Assembly (NCBI RefSeq): GCF_000442645.1
Contig: NC_021915.1
Span: 1,922,001-1,986,000 of the forward strand
Origin: Corynebacterium maris DSM 45190
GTDB lineage: Bacteria > Actinomycetota > Actinomycetes > Mycobacteriales > Mycobacteriaceae
Direction of reading: 5' to 3'
Length of the DNA stretch: 64,000 nt
Part shown: piece by piece, positions 9,137 to 17,841 of the stretch
Layout: each line of letters starts with the position of its first letter
Position numbering within the stretch: position 1 is the stretch's first letter
Position numbers and translations under genes: made by a program
The notes under the pieces: generated by a model
The model's input: the letters and a program-made list of their open reading frames with translations, nothing else
Databases searched by the model: none
Told to the model about the DNA's origin: nothing

Positions 9137-9431
9137 GATTTTTCTCCTAAGCCTTCCTGAAGGGGACTTGTCGTGGGTCTTAATTTGTCCCGCTTTTAAT
9201 CGGGTAAATCATTGTCTGAGGCCAACCATACTCCAGTTTCCCGGAGTGCGTAAACCCCTCCGGACGTGCCGGAAGCACGACCTGTGGGACAACGCGGCAG
9301 GCACAGCGCCCGGGCCCGGCACTGCGGCCGAGAGGCAGGACGCCACCGGCCTCATCCGCATACAACCGCCCTGCGGCGCACTCTATTCCCGAATTCCCTA
9401 AAACACTCCGGCAACTTGTAACGTGGAGGCT

Positions 9432-10154
9432 GTGAAACTCCCTTGGCAAAAGTCAGACAGCTCCACTGATGCGTCTTCGTCCACCGGCGCCGGCTCCACC
9501 GCCGCCACGCCGGAGATGACCGACGCCGTCGAGGCGCCCGAGGAGGTCAAGTACCCGAAGGGCTACACCCCGCCAAAGGGGCGCCCCACCCCCACCCGCC
9601 GCGAGCAGGAAATCGCCGCCGGCGTCATCCGCGACCCCAACGCCGCCTCCTCGCACCAGGCCGCTCAGCGCCGCAAGGAGCTGAAAAAGACCCTGAGCAA
9701 GGAGGAGTGGAAGGAGTACAAGCGCAAGGAGCGCGAGGAGAACCGGGAGCGCAACCGCGAGTACCAGAAGCGCATGAACGCGGGTGACGAGCGCTACCTG
9801 CCGGAGACCGACCGCGGCCCGGAACGCCGCTACGTCCGTGACTGGGTCGACTCCCGTCGTTCCTTCAACAACTACGTCATGCCCATCGCGCTGGCCCTGC
9901 TCGTCGTGATGTTCATCGGCATGGTGGCCCCGCTCGTCGCCAACGTGCTGTCCATCGCCGCCATGGCCGTCATCCTCATCTTCTTCATCGAGGGCATCAT
10001 GATCGGGCGCGGCGCGAACCGCGCCGTGCGCGCCAAGTTCCCGGAGACGTCCGCCACCGGCTTCGGCCTGGGCATGTACGCTTACTCGCGTTCCACCCAG
10101 CTGCGCCGCTGGCGCACCCCCAAGCCGCAGGTGGAGCTCGGCGACAAGGTGTAG
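9432..10154 (+). CDS. DUF3043 membrane protein
   Basis: Actinobacterial DUF3043 protein of about 240 residues: a long charged N-terminal half rich in Lys/Arg/Glu (cytosolic, probably disordered or coiled), then two adjacent membrane helices around residues 145-190 and a basic tail. The start is uncertain. GTG at 9432 gives the family-like N-terminus KLPWQK, but GGAGG lies only 2 nt upstream; GTG at 9423 adds three residues. Function unknown. It stands alone with its own terminator. Confidence 0.8.
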   Translation: MKLPWQKSDSSTDASSSTGAGSTAATPEMTDAVEAPEEVKYPKGYTPPKGRPTPTRREQEIAAGVIRDPNAASSHQAAQRRKELKKTLSKEEWKEYKRKEREENRERNREYQKRMNAGDERYLPETDRGPERRYVRDWVDSRRSFNNYVMPIALALLVVMFIGMVAPLVANVLSIAAMAVILIFFIEGIMIGRGANRAVRAKFPETSATGFGLGMYAYSRSTQLRRWRTPKPQVELGDKV

Positions 10155-10180
10155 GTCGCAGCGAGCCACAGAGATACGTG

Positions 10181-10228
10181 AAGCTCCGTCGCAGCCGACT
10201 AGGCTGGATGGAGCTTTTCTTCATTTTT
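10181..10228 (+). terminator. Rho-independent terminator after the DUF3043 gene
   Basis: AAGCTCC...GGAGCTT encloses an inner GCAGCC/GGCTG stem and is followed by TTTTCTTCATTTTT. Classic stem-loop plus T-tract, ending 22 nt before the cobT ATG. Confidence 0.8.
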
Positions 10229-10249
10229 CCCCGGTAACAGGAGTGTGTC

Positions 10250-11290
10250 ATGGACGCCGCCGCCCAGTTCGCCCCCGTCGATTCGCCCGACGCCGACGCA
10301 CGGCAACGGATGCTGGAGGTCTTCGCCGCCAGCCCCCGCGGGCTGTCCTACGGGCGGCTGATCGGCGTGGCCGGGGACCTCGCCGGGTGGCAGGGACGCG
10401 TGCCGCCGGCGCCGTTGCAGCAGCCGCGCGTGGTGATCTTCGCCGGCGACCACGGCGTGTCCGCGCGCGGGCTGTCCGCCTACGCCCCCAGCGCGTCGGT
10501 GGAGCAGGCCACGGAGCTGCAGGCCGGCGGTGGTCCCGCCCACATCTTCGCCCGCGCCACCGGCGCCTCGGTGCGGCTCATCGACGTCTCCCTCGACCAC
10601 GACGCCTGGAGCGAGGAACGCGTCTGCCGCTCCAGCGGGGCCATCGACGTCGAGGACGCCATGACGGAACCGGAGCTGGAGCGCGCCCTCGAGGTGGGCA
10701 GGCGGGTGGCGGACCAGGAGGTCGACGCGGGCGCGGACATCCTCATCCCCGGGGATCTGGGGGTGGGCGTCACCACTGTCGCGGCGGCGTTGATGGGCAC
10801 GTACTCCCGCACTGAACCGGTGGCGGTGGTCGGTCCCGGATCCGGGATCAACGACGACATGTGGAAAGTCAAGGTCTCCGTCATCCGCGACGCGATGTTC
10901 CGCGCCCGCAATCTGCGCGCCCAGCCCGTGGAGGTGCTGCGCCGCATCGGCTCTCCGGATTTGGCGGCCCTGGTCGGCTTCATCGGGCAGGCGGCCTCAC
11001 GACGCACCCCGGTGCTGCTCGACGGCGCGCCCGTCACCGTCGCCGCGTACATCGCTTTCCGGCTGAGCAAGAACGTCCGGGACTGGCTGGTCGCCGGGCA
11101 GCTCTCCCCCGAGCCCGCCCACCTGCTGGCCCTGCAGCGGCTGGAGTTGACCCCGCTCATCGCCCTGGAGATGTCGACCGGGCAGGGTTCCGGGGCGTTG
11201 GCGGCGTTGCCGCTGATCATCGCGGCCAGCGAACTGGCGGCCGATGAGGCGGAGGCGTTCGACGCCGCCGTCGCCGAAATCCAGGAGTAG
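10250..11290 (+). CDS. cobT: CobT-family phosphoribosyltransferase with altered active site
   Basis: Related along its 346 residues to nicotinate-nucleotide--dimethylbenzimidazole phosphoribosyltransferase, which activates the lower ligand of cobalamin. Family landmarks are FAGDHGVSARGLSAYAPSAS, the PGDLGVGVTT loop and STGQGSGALAALPLI. Two glutamates regarded as catalytic in Salmonella CobT (Glu174 and Glu317) align by motif with Asp169 and Gln312 here, so activity is doubtful. An AGGAG site precedes the ATG. No cobU or cobS is nearby. Convergent with ilvE. Family sure, function not. Confidence 0.75.
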   Translation: MDAAAQFAPVDSPDADARQRMLEVFAASPRGLSYGRLIGVAGDLAGWQGRVPPAPLQQPRVVIFAGDHGVSARGLSAYAPSASVEQATELQAGGGPAHIFARATGASVRLIDVSLDHDAWSEERVCRSSGAIDVEDAMTEPELERALEVGRRVADQEVDAGADILIPGDLGVGVTTVAAALMGTYSRTEPVAVVGPGSGINDDMWKVKVSVIRDAMFRARNLRAQPVEVLRRIGSPDLAALVGFIGQAASRRTPVLLDGAPVTVAAYIAFRLSKNVRDWLVAGQLSPEPAHLLALQRLELTPLIALEMSTGQGSGALAALPLIIAASELAADEAEAFDAAVAEIQE

Positions 11291-11310
11291 GACTCCGGGA
11301 CCAAGGCGAC

Positions 11311-12420
11311 CTACTTGGCCGGGACCAGGGTGTGCAGCCAGCCGTGGACGTCCTCGGCCACGCCGCGCTGGATGGAGGTCAGGCGCTCCCGCATGCGCAT
11401 GGTCACGGAGCCGGCCTCGTTGCCGCCGACGAGAAACTCACCGTCGTTGGACAGCACGCGCCCGACCGGGGTGATCACGGCCGCCGTGCCGCAGGCCATG
11501 GCCTCGGTCATCGCGCCGGAGGTGGCGTCGTCGCGCCATTCATCGGTGCTGATGCGGCGTTCCTCGGTCTCGTGGCCCAAGTCGCGGGCGACCTGCAGCA
11601 ACGAGTCCCGGGTGATGCCCGCCAGCAGGGAGCCGGACAGCGCCGGGGTGACGACCTTGGCGTCTTCTCCGGAGCCGTAGACGAACATGAGGTTCATGCC
11701 GCCCATTTCCTCGATGTACTTGTGCTCGAGGGCGTCGAGCCAGACGACCTGGTCGCAGCCCTTTTCCTCTGCCTGGGCCTGCGCCAGCAGGGAGGCGGCG
11801 TAGTTGCCGGCGAACTTGGCGGCGCCGGTGCCGCCCGGGGCGGCGCGGACGTAGTCCTCGGACAACCACACGGAGACGGGCTTGACCCCGCCCTTGAAGT
11901 AGGCGCCGGAGGGGGAGGCGATGACCAGGTAGGTGTACTTGTTCGCCGGGCTGACGCCCAGGGAGACCTCGGTGGAGATCATGAAGGGGCGCAGGTACAG
12001 CGCGGCCTCGCCGCCGGCTTCGGGAACCCAGGCGCTGTCGACGTCGACGAGCTGACGCAGCGACTCCAGGAAGTCCTCGACGGGCAGCTGGGGCATGGCC
12101 ATGCGCTCGGCGGAGCGCTGCATGCGCTCGGCGTTGGCCTCCGGGCGGAAGGTCGCGATGGAGCCGTCCGGCTGGCGGTAGGCCTTGATTCCCTCGAAGA
12201 TCGCCTGGCCGTAATGGAACACGGTGGTGGCCGGGTCCATGGGCAGGGCTTCGTAGGGGCGGACGCGCGCGTCGTGCCAGCCCTTGTCCTCGGTCCACTC
12301 GATGGTGACCATGTGGTCGGTGAAGTTTTTGCCGAACGCCGGATTGGCCAGCACGGCATCGCGTCGCTCGTCTGTCGCGGGCCGGGGATTTCTTTCAACG
12401 GAGAAGTTCAGGTTCGTCAT
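11311..12420 (-). CDS. ilvE: Branched-chain amino acid aminotransferase
   Basis: Class IV PLP-dependent transaminase of 369 residues that interconverts leucine, isoleucine and valine with their keto acids using glutamate. The PLP lysine is Lys202 in GAAKFAGNYAAS; other landmarks are the N-terminal FHYGQAIFEGIKAYR and the EMGGMNL and ITRDSLL segments of the family. GAGAGG precedes the ATG. A single gene, convergent with cobT with only 20 nt between the stops. Confidence 0.95.
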   Translation of the reverse strand: MTNLNFSVERNPRPATDERRDAVLANPAFGKNFTDHMVTIEWTEDKGWHDARVRPYEALPMDPATTVFHYGQAIFEGIKAYRQPDGSIATFRPEANAERMQRSAERMAMPQLPVEDFLESLRQLVDVDSAWVPEAGGEAALYLRPFMISTEVSLGVSPANKYTYLVIASPSGAYFKGGVKPVSVWLSEDYVRAAPGGTGAAKFAGNYAASLLAQAQAEEKGCDQVVWLDALEHKYIEEMGGMNLMFVYGSGEDAKVVTPALSGSLLAGITRDSLLQVARDLGHETEERRISTDEWRDDATSGAMTEAMACGTAAVITPVGRVLSNDGEFLVGGNEAGSVTMRMRERLTSIQRGVAEDVHGWLHTLVPAK

Positions 12421-12509
12421 AACCTCTCAACTTACTCGGCGGTCCGGAAGCGTGGATAAGCTGGTCGTGTAGTCCATTCACGATGAGACCACGGTTCTAG
12501 GAGGAATCT

Positions 12510-14018
12510 ATGGCTAAAACTACTTTCGACCTTCCCGCCCGCGGCACCGTCAGCGAGGTCGTGCTGACGAAGAAGTCCCCGAAGCAGGCGGACGTTCTGC
12601 TGATCGGGTTGTTCTCCGGTGAAGACTCCGCCGAGCTGCCCGCCAACGAGGCCTTCGACGACGCCTCCGCCCGCGCCGCCTATGAGGCGCTGACCGCGGT
12701 CGGCGCGACCGGCAAGGCCAACGAGGTCACCCGCATCCCCGCCCCGGACAAGGTGAAGGCCGACCAGGTCGTCGCCGTCGGGCTCGGCGATCCGGAGGAC
12801 TTCGACGACGAGACCATGCGCCGCGCCGCCGCCACCGCCATCCGGGCGCTGTCCGGCGAAGAAACCGTCGTGACCACCCTCGGCGAGCAGGCCCTGGGCG
12901 CCGCCGTCGAGGGCCTGATCCTGGGCAGCTACTCCTACTCCGGGCTGCGCTCCGAGGAGGACGAGGACCCGACCCGGCAGACGGTCCACGTGCTTGCCGA
13001 CGCCCGCGACAAGGAGATCAAGGAAGAGTTCACCGTCGCGCAGATCACCGCGGAGTCCGTGGTGCTCGCCCGCGACCTGGTCAACACCCCCTCCTCCCAC
13101 CTGTACCCGGAGTCCTACGCGGAGCTGCTCTCCGCGGAGGGCACGAAGAACGGCTTGAAGGTGGAGGTCCTCGACGAGAAGGAGCTGGAGAAGCAGGGCT
13201 TCGGCGGACTGGTGTCCGTCGGCGGCGGCTCCTCCCGCCCGCCACGCCTGGTGCGTCTGACCTGGTCCCCGCGTCGCTCCGCCTCGAAGGTGGCGCTGGT
13301 GGGCAAGGGCGTCACCTTCGACACCGGCGGCATCTCCCTGAAGCCGCCGGCGAAGATGGAGAACATGATCTCGGACATGGGCGGTTCCGCGGCCATGGTC
13401 GGCGCGGTCATCGCCGCCGCCCGCCTCAGCCTCCCCGTCGAAGTCACCGCTACCCTGCCGTTGGCGGAGAACATGCCGTCCGGCACCGCCACCCGCCCGG
13501 GTGACGTCATCACCCACTACGGCGGCCTCACCTCCGAGATCCTCAACACCGACGCGGAGGGCCGTCTGGTGTTGGCCGACGCCATCGCGCGCGCCAGCGA
13601 GGATGACCCGGAGTACCTCATCGAGACCTCCACTCTGACCGGCGCGCAGCTCGTCGCCCTGGGCGCACGCACCGCCGCCGTCATGGGCAGCGACGAGTTC
13701 CGCGACCGAGTCGCCGAGACCGGCCGCGCCGTCGGCGAAAACGCCTGGGCGATGCCGCTGTTGGAGGAACACGAGGAAGAGATCAAGTCCCCCGTCGCGG
13801 ACATCCGCAACACCCACAACTCCCGCAACGGCGGGATGCTCTTCGCCGGCACCTACCTGTCGAAGTTCGTGGGCGAGGACATCGAGTGGGCGCACATCGA
13901 CATCGCCGGCCCGTCCTGGAACGACGGCGGCGCCAAGGGCTACACCCCGAAGCGCGCCACCGGCTCCCCGGTGCGCACCGTCGTCGCCGTGCTGCGTGAG
14001 CTCGCGGACAAGAAGTAG
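12510..14018 (+). CDS. pepA: Leucyl aminopeptidase (M17)
   Basis: Cytosolic dizinc (or dimanganese) aminopeptidase of 502 residues that trims N-terminal residues from peptides. The C-terminal catalytic domain has the M17 signatures KGVTFDTGGISLKP, DMGGSAAM and NTDAEGRLVLADA containing metal ligands and the catalytic Lys/Arg. A strong TAGGAGGA site lies before the ATG. The protein is called pepB or pepA in different corynebacterial annotations. Followed by its own terminator. Confidence 0.93.
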   Translation: MAKTTFDLPARGTVSEVVLTKKSPKQADVLLIGLFSGEDSAELPANEAFDDASARAAYEALTAVGATGKANEVTRIPAPDKVKADQVVAVGLGDPEDFDDETMRRAAATAIRALSGEETVVTTLGEQALGAAVEGLILGSYSYSGLRSEEDEDPTRQTVHVLADARDKEIKEEFTVAQITAESVVLARDLVNTPSSHLYPESYAELLSAEGTKNGLKVEVLDEKELEKQGFGGLVSVGGGSSRPPRLVRLTWSPRRSASKVALVGKGVTFDTGGISLKPPAKMENMISDMGGSAAMVGAVIAAARLSLPVEVTATLPLAENMPSGTATRPGDVITHYGGLTSEILNTDAEGRLVLADAIARASEDDPEYLIETSTLTGAQLVALGARTAAVMGSDEFRDRVAETGRAVGENAWAMPLLEEHEEEIKSPVADIRNTHNSRNGGMLFAGTYLSKFVGEDIEWAHIDIAGPSWNDGGAKGYTPKRATGSPVRTVVAVLRELADKK

Positions 14019-14025
14019 GGCCCTG

Positions 14026-14047
14026 CCCCTCTAGGAATAGGGGTTTT
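14026..14047 (+). terminator. Terminator of pepA overlapping the convergent stop codon
   Basis: CCCCT, an 8-nt loop, AGGGG then TTTT. It starts 7 nt after the pepA stop and overlaps the last codons of the opposing gene, a compact arrangement. Confidence 0.6.
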
Positions 14048-14426
14048 CGCCGCGTTCGAACTTGGCGCGGCGTTCCCGCTGTTCCGCGCGTTTGCGCAAG
14101 ATACGCTGGCGTTCGATGCGTTTGCGCATCCGATCGGGGTATCCCGTCTCCTCCGCGTCGTACAACGGGATCTGCAGAACTTTGGCCACGGCGTCGATCC
14201 CCTTCGGTCCCCCGATGCGGCGACGGATGAACTCCCCCGTGTCGTCGACCAAAACGACGCTCATCTCGTTGACCATCGTCTCCGGCTCCACGAAGCCCTC
14301 CACGAAAGCACGGCCGCGCACCCACTCCTGCAACGCCTGCTGGTCTGCGGGCCGGATGGTGTCCCCCGGCCCGCGGGGCGGCTTGATCGAAGTGCGGGAA
14401 CGTCGACGGCCGAAAAGATTAAACAC
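14031..14426 (-). CDS. Conserved actinobacterial hypothetical protein
   Basis: Small 131-residue protein beginning MFNLFGRRRSR, with a basic N-terminus, a central acidic/hydrophobic region containing SVVLVDDTGEF, and a strongly basic helical C-terminus rich in Arg/Lys/Gln. No membrane helix or known motif. It sits between pepA and aceF, the same place I recall a hypothetical gene in C. glutamicum, so it is likely a real conserved gene. Function unknown. Confidence 0.7.
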   Translation of the reverse strand: MFNLFGRRRSRTSIKPPRGPGDTIRPADQQALQEWVRGRAFVEGFVEPETMVNEMSVVLVDDTGEFIRRRIGGPKGIDAVAKVLQIPLYDAEETGYPDRMRKRIERQRILRKRAEQRERRAKFERGENPYS

Positions 14427-14590
14427 GGTTTCTACTCTACGGAAGAGAAACTGCCCCCGGTATTCTCCCCCGCCACTTCACCCCATTCCCTGGATCGGGT
14501 GGGGAGTCATCTGCAGATCTTCGGTGATGACCGGTACGCTGAGTGGCATTAGTATCCAAACTCTTTATGACTTGCGAGGAGTCTGAACAC

Positions 14591-16726
14591 ATGGCGTACT
14601 CCGTTGAGATGCCCGAGCTGGGCGAATCCGTCACCGAAGGCACCGTCACCCAGTGGCTGAAGTCCGTCGGCGACACCGTCGAGGTCGACGAACCGTTGCT
14701 CGAGGTATCCACCGACAAGGTCGACACCGAGATCCCCTCCCCGGTGGCCGGCGTGCTGTTGGAAATCAAGGCGGAAGAAGACGACGAAGTCGAGGTCGGA
14801 GCCGTGATCGCCGTCATCGGCGACGAGGGCGAGTCCGCCGAGGACGACTCTTCCGACGACGCCGAGGAATCCGACGACGCTGAGGAACAGGACGAGCCGG
14901 CCGAGGAGAAGGACGAGGAGCCGAAGGAAGAGCCGAAGAAGGACGAGAAGAAGTCCTCCGGCGGCGGTTCCGGCGAGTCCACCGACGTCGAAATGCCGGA
15001 GCTGGGCGAATCCGTCACCGAAGGCACCGTCACCCAGTGGCTGAAGTCCGTCGGCGACACCGTCGAGGTCGACGAACCGTTGCTCGAGGTATCCACCGAC
15101 AAGGTCGACACCGAGATCCCCTCCCCGGTCGCCGGCACCATCGTTGAAATCCTCGTCGAGGAAGACGACGAAGTCGAGGTCGGAGCCGTCATCGCCCGCA
15201 TCGGCGACGAAAGCGCCGCCGCTGAGGAACCGGCCGACGAGCCGGAGGATGAACCCGAGGAGAAGGACGAGCCGGCTGAGGAGAAGGCCGAGGAACCGAA
15301 GAAGGACGAGAAGAAGTCCTCCGGCGGCGGTTCCGGCGAGTCCACCGACGTCGAAATGCCGGAGCTGGGCGAATCCGTCACCGAAGGCACCGTCACCCAG
15401 TGGCTGAAGTCCGTCGGCGACACCGTCGAGGTCGACGAGCCGCTGCTCGAGGTATCCACCGACAAGGTCGACACCGAGATCCCCTCCCCGGTCGCCGGCA
15501 CCATCGTTGAAATCCTCGTCGAGGAAGACGACGAAGTCGAGGTCGGAGCCGTCATCGCCCGCATCGGCGACGAAAGCGCCACCCCGGCCGACTCCGAGGA
15601 CAACGCCGTCGAGGAGCAGCAGGAGCAGGCCAAGGAACTCGCCGAGGACAAGGCCGAGCCGAAGAAGGACGAGAAGAAGTCCGAAGACAAGCCGAAGAAG
15701 GAGAAGAAGGAGGAGGAGCCGAAGAAGGAGGCTCCGAAGTCTGAGTCCACCGGCTCCTCCACCAAGGTCGACAATGACGGCAAGGTCCCGTACGTGACCC
15801 CGCTGGTGCGCAAGCTCGCGGAGAAGCACGGCGTCGACCTGAACGCCATCGAGGGCACCGGCGTCGGCGGACGCATCCGCAAGCAGGACGTCCTCGCAGC
15901 CGCTGAGGGCGACGCCCCGGCGCAGGACGACTCCGCCGCAGAATCCGCGGACCAGGGAGCCCGCGCGAACTGGTCCACCAAGTCCGTGGACCCGGAGAAG
16001 GCTGAGCTGATCGGCACGACCCAGAAGGTCAACCGCATCCGCCAGATCACGGCGGAGAAGATGGTCGAGTCCCTGCAGACCACCGCGCAGCTGACCCACG
16101 TGCAGGAAATCGACATGACCCGCATTTGGGACCTGCGCCAGGAGAAGAAGCAGGAGTTCATCGACAAGCACGGCGTCAACGTGACCTTCCTGGGCTTCAT
16201 CGTCAAGGCCACCGCCGAGGCCCTGGTCTCCCACCCGAACGTCAACGCGTCCTACAACGCGGAGTCCAAGGAGATGACCTACCACGCGGACGTCAACATC
16301 GGCATCGCCGTGGATACCCCGCAGGGCCTGCTGGTCCCGGTCGTCAAGAAGGCCCAGGAGAAGTCGCTGGTCGAGATCGCCCAGGACATCGTCGACCTGG
16401 CCGACCGCGCCCGCAACAAGAAGCTGCGCCCGGACGACCTGTCCGGCGGCACCTTCACGGTGACCAACATCGGCTCCGAGGGCGCCCTGCTGGACACCCC
16501 GGTGCTCACCCCGCCGCAGGCCGGCATCCTGGGCACCGCGGCCATCGAGAAGCGTCCGGTCGTCGTCACCGACGAGGGCGTCGATTCGATCGCCATCCGT
16601 CAGATGTCCTACCTGCCGTTCACCTACGACCACCAGGTGGTCGACGGCGCTGACGCAGGTCGCTTCATCACCACGATCAAGGATCGTCTGGAGACCGCCG
16701 ACTTCGAGTCCGACCTGGACCTCTAA
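14591..16726 (+). CDS. aceF: Dihydrolipoamide acetyltransferase (PDH E2) with three lipoyl domains
   Basis: E2 core enzyme of 711 residues. Three lipoyl domains carry modifiable lysines in STDKVDT at residues 43, 171 and 292, joined by Glu/Lys/Ala/Pro-rich linkers. Then comes a peripheral subunit-binding domain (YVTPLVRKLAEKHGVDL) and a catalytic domain with the active-site FTYDHQVVDG. The family is often labelled SucB, but in C. glutamicum the gene at this locus is AceF and also supplies lipoyl groups to the fused OdhA (published work), so aceF is preferred. GAGGAG lies about 10 nt upstream. lipB and lipA, which lipoylate it, follow, and aceE is 37 kb away. Confidence 0.9.
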   Translation: MAYSVEMPELGESVTEGTVTQWLKSVGDTVEVDEPLLEVSTDKVDTEIPSPVAGVLLEIKAEEDDEVEVGAVIAVIGDEGESAEDDSSDDAEESDDAEEQDEPAEEKDEEPKEEPKKDEKKSSGGGSGESTDVEMPELGESVTEGTVTQWLKSVGDTVEVDEPLLEVSTDKVDTEIPSPVAGTIVEILVEEDDEVEVGAVIARIGDESAAAEEPADEPEDEPEEKDEPAEEKAEEPKKDEKKSSGGGSGESTDVEMPELGESVTEGTVTQWLKSVGDTVEVDEPLLEVSTDKVDTEIPSPVAGTIVEILVEEDDEVEVGAVIARIGDESATPADSEDNAVEEQQEQAKELAEDKAEPKKDEKKSEDKPKKEKKEEEPKKEAPKSESTGSSTKVDNDGKVPYVTPLVRKLAEKHGVDLNAIEGTGVGGRIRKQDVLAAAEGDAPAQDDSAAESADQGARANWSTKSVDPEKAELIGTTQKVNRIRQITAEKMVESLQTTAQLTHVQEIDMTRIWDLRQEKKQEFIDKHGVNVTFLGFIVKATAEALVSHPNVNASYNAESKEMTYHADVNIGIAVDTPQGLLVPVVKKAQEKSLVEIAQDIVDLADRARNKKLRPDDLSGGTFTVTNIGSEGALLDTPVLTPPQAGILGTAAIEKRPVVVTDEGVDSIAIRQMSYLPFTYDHQVVDGADAGRFITTIKDRLETADFESDLDL
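14609..15580 (+). repeat. Three near-identical lipoyl-domain DNA repeats inside aceF
   Basis: Copies begin at 14609, 14993 and 15356. About 130 nt are almost identical in all three. Copies 2 and 3 are nearly identical through 15217 and 15580, and their preceding linkers also match, giving a 363-nt unit. Near identity at synonymous positions indicates recent duplication or gene conversion. Confidence 0.9.
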
Positions 16727-16753
16727 GCCACGGTAGTCAGCCCTCACTGACCG

Positions 16754-16783
16754 ACGGCCGCCCGCACTTACGCGGGCGGCCGT
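16754..16783 (+). terminator. Stem-loop terminator after aceF
   Basis: ACGGCCGCCCGC and GCGGGCGGCCGT form a perfect 12-bp stem around a 6-nt loop, 27 nt after the aceF stop. The tail TCGTCGTC has few Ts, so it may be a weak or Rho-assisted terminator. Confidence 0.65.
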
Positions 16784-16824
16784 TCGTCGTCTGCGGGGCC
16801 CGGCCCTCGACGGCGTGGGGTTCC

Positions 16825-16848
16825 GAAAGCGCACCGCGGTGCGCTTTC
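16825..16848. repeat. 24-bp perfect palindrome upstream of lipB
   Basis: GAAAGCGCACCG followed by its exact reverse complement, with no loop. It lies six bases before the 75-nt intergenic repeat copy at 16854 and 127 bp ahead of lipB. Either an operator-like dyad or part of a larger mobile repeat. Confidence 0.6.
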
Positions 16849-16853
16849 CACGG

Positions 16854-16928
16854 TGCAAAAGTCTGCGCCACCACTGGGCGTATGCCGGGGTAAAACACGG
16901 CAAGCGGCACAATCGTGCGGACTTGTGC
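16854..16928 (+). repeat. 75-nt degenerate intergenic repeat, copy A
   Basis: It shares the blocks TGCAA, CTGGGCGTRTGC, TAAAACAC and GGACTTKTGC with copy B (50323-50397) at identical spacing without gaps; about 44 of 75 positions agree by hand count. The ends of this copy form an imperfect inverted repeat (TGCAAAAGTC / GACTTGTGCA). Confidence 0.55.
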
Positions 16929-16975
16929 AGGGGTGGAACGCACACCAGGTGCCGTGGCGTATTCTCAAGACCATC

Positions 16976-17737
16976 ATGACTGCTCCCCGTGCCCCCTTCT
17001 TCCCCGCAGACCAGTCCATCCGCGCCTCCCGCCGACCGCTGGAAGTCCAGCGCCTGGGGGTGCTCGACTACGAAGAATCCTGGACGCTGCAGGCCCGCCT
17101 CGCCGCCGAGCGCGCCCGCGACGAGATCGATGACCAGCTGCTGCTGTTGGAGCACCCCAACGTCTACACCGCCGGCAAGCGCACCCAGGACGCCGACCGT
17201 CCGACTAACGGCCTGCCGGTCGTGGACGTGGACCGGGGCGGGCGCATCACCTGGCACGGCGAAGGGCAGCTGGTGGCATATCCCATCATCAAGCTGGCCG
17301 AGCCGGTGGACGTGGTCGACTACGTCCGCCGCCTCGAAGAAGCCATCATCCAGGTGGTCCGCGACGTGGGCGTCACGGCCGCCGGGCGCATCGACGGCCG
17401 CTCCGGCGTGTGGGCGCCCCATGACGCGCCCGCCGCGGATCCTGCCGCTCCGCGCCGCGACCGGAAGCTCGCGGCCCTGGGCATCCGCATCACCCGCGGG
17501 GTGACGATGCACGGCCTGGCGATCAATTGCTCCAACACGCTGGAGTACTACGACCACATCGTGGCGTGCGGCATCGACGACGCGGACAACTCCACCCTGT
17601 CGTTGGAGCTGGGCCGTAAGGTGGCCCCGGCGGACGTCGAGGAGCCGCTCGTGGCGGCGCTGACCGACGCCCTGGAAGGACGGCTGGTGGTCGCGGACCA
17701 CACTTTCGCCACCGCCCCCGACCCCACGAGGGCCTGA
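16976..17737 (+). CDS. lipB: Octanoyl-[acyl carrier protein]:protein octanoyltransferase
   Basis: Transfers octanoate from acyl carrier protein to the lysine of lipoyl domains, the first step of lipoate assembly. The 253-residue protein contains the substrate-loop [17 protein letters not shown], the lysine region KLAALGIRI and the catalytic cysteine in IVACGI. The ATG at 16976 gives the N-terminus [15 protein letters not shown] 10 nt upstream suggests a leaderless or near-leaderless transcript. It lies between aceF, its substrate, and lipA. Confidence 0.93.
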   Translation: MTAPRAPFFPADQSIRASRRPLEVQRLGVLDYEESWTLQARLAAERARDEIDDQLLLLEHPNVYTAGKRTQDADRPTNGLPVVDVDRGGRITWHGEGQLVAYPIIKLAEPVDVVDYVRRLEEAIIQVVRDVGVTAAGRIDGRSGVWAPHDAPAADPAAPRRDRKLAALGIRITRGVTMHGLAINCSNTLEYYDHIVACGIDDADNSTLSLELGRKVAPADVEEPLVAALTDALEGRLVVADHTFATAPDPTRA

Positions 17738-17841
17738 GCACGCTCCGCCCCACCCCCGAGCCGGGCGCGGGCGCTCCGCCAAACTACGTAGACTGAGCCA
17801 AATACTCGACTCTTGAATTACTAACGGATAACTTGAAGATT

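Noticed and set aside
9395..9425. Third copy of the 75-nt repeat (CCCTAAAACACTCC near 9398)
   Set aside because: Only the TAAAACAC block matches; the CTGGGCGT and GGACTTTTGC blocks are absent at the expected distances.
14609..15580. Regularly spaced repeats resembling a CRISPR or tandem array
   Set aside because: The repeats are 130-363 nt, in frame, and encode lipoyl domains. Not CRISPR.
14591..16726. Naming the E2 gene sucB
   Set aside because: In corynebacteria the succinyltransferase domain is fused in OdhA, and the gene at this locus has been shown to be the acetyltransferase AceF. The name aceF fits the PDH genes in the window.
14549..17782. Very long open frame (over 1000 codons) on the minus strand across aceF and lipB
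   Set aside because: It is antisense to aceF and lipB and is made of Leu/Val/Gly/Asp-rich repeats that mirror the lipoyl repeats. High GC removes stops from the opposite strand; there is no domain or ribosome site.
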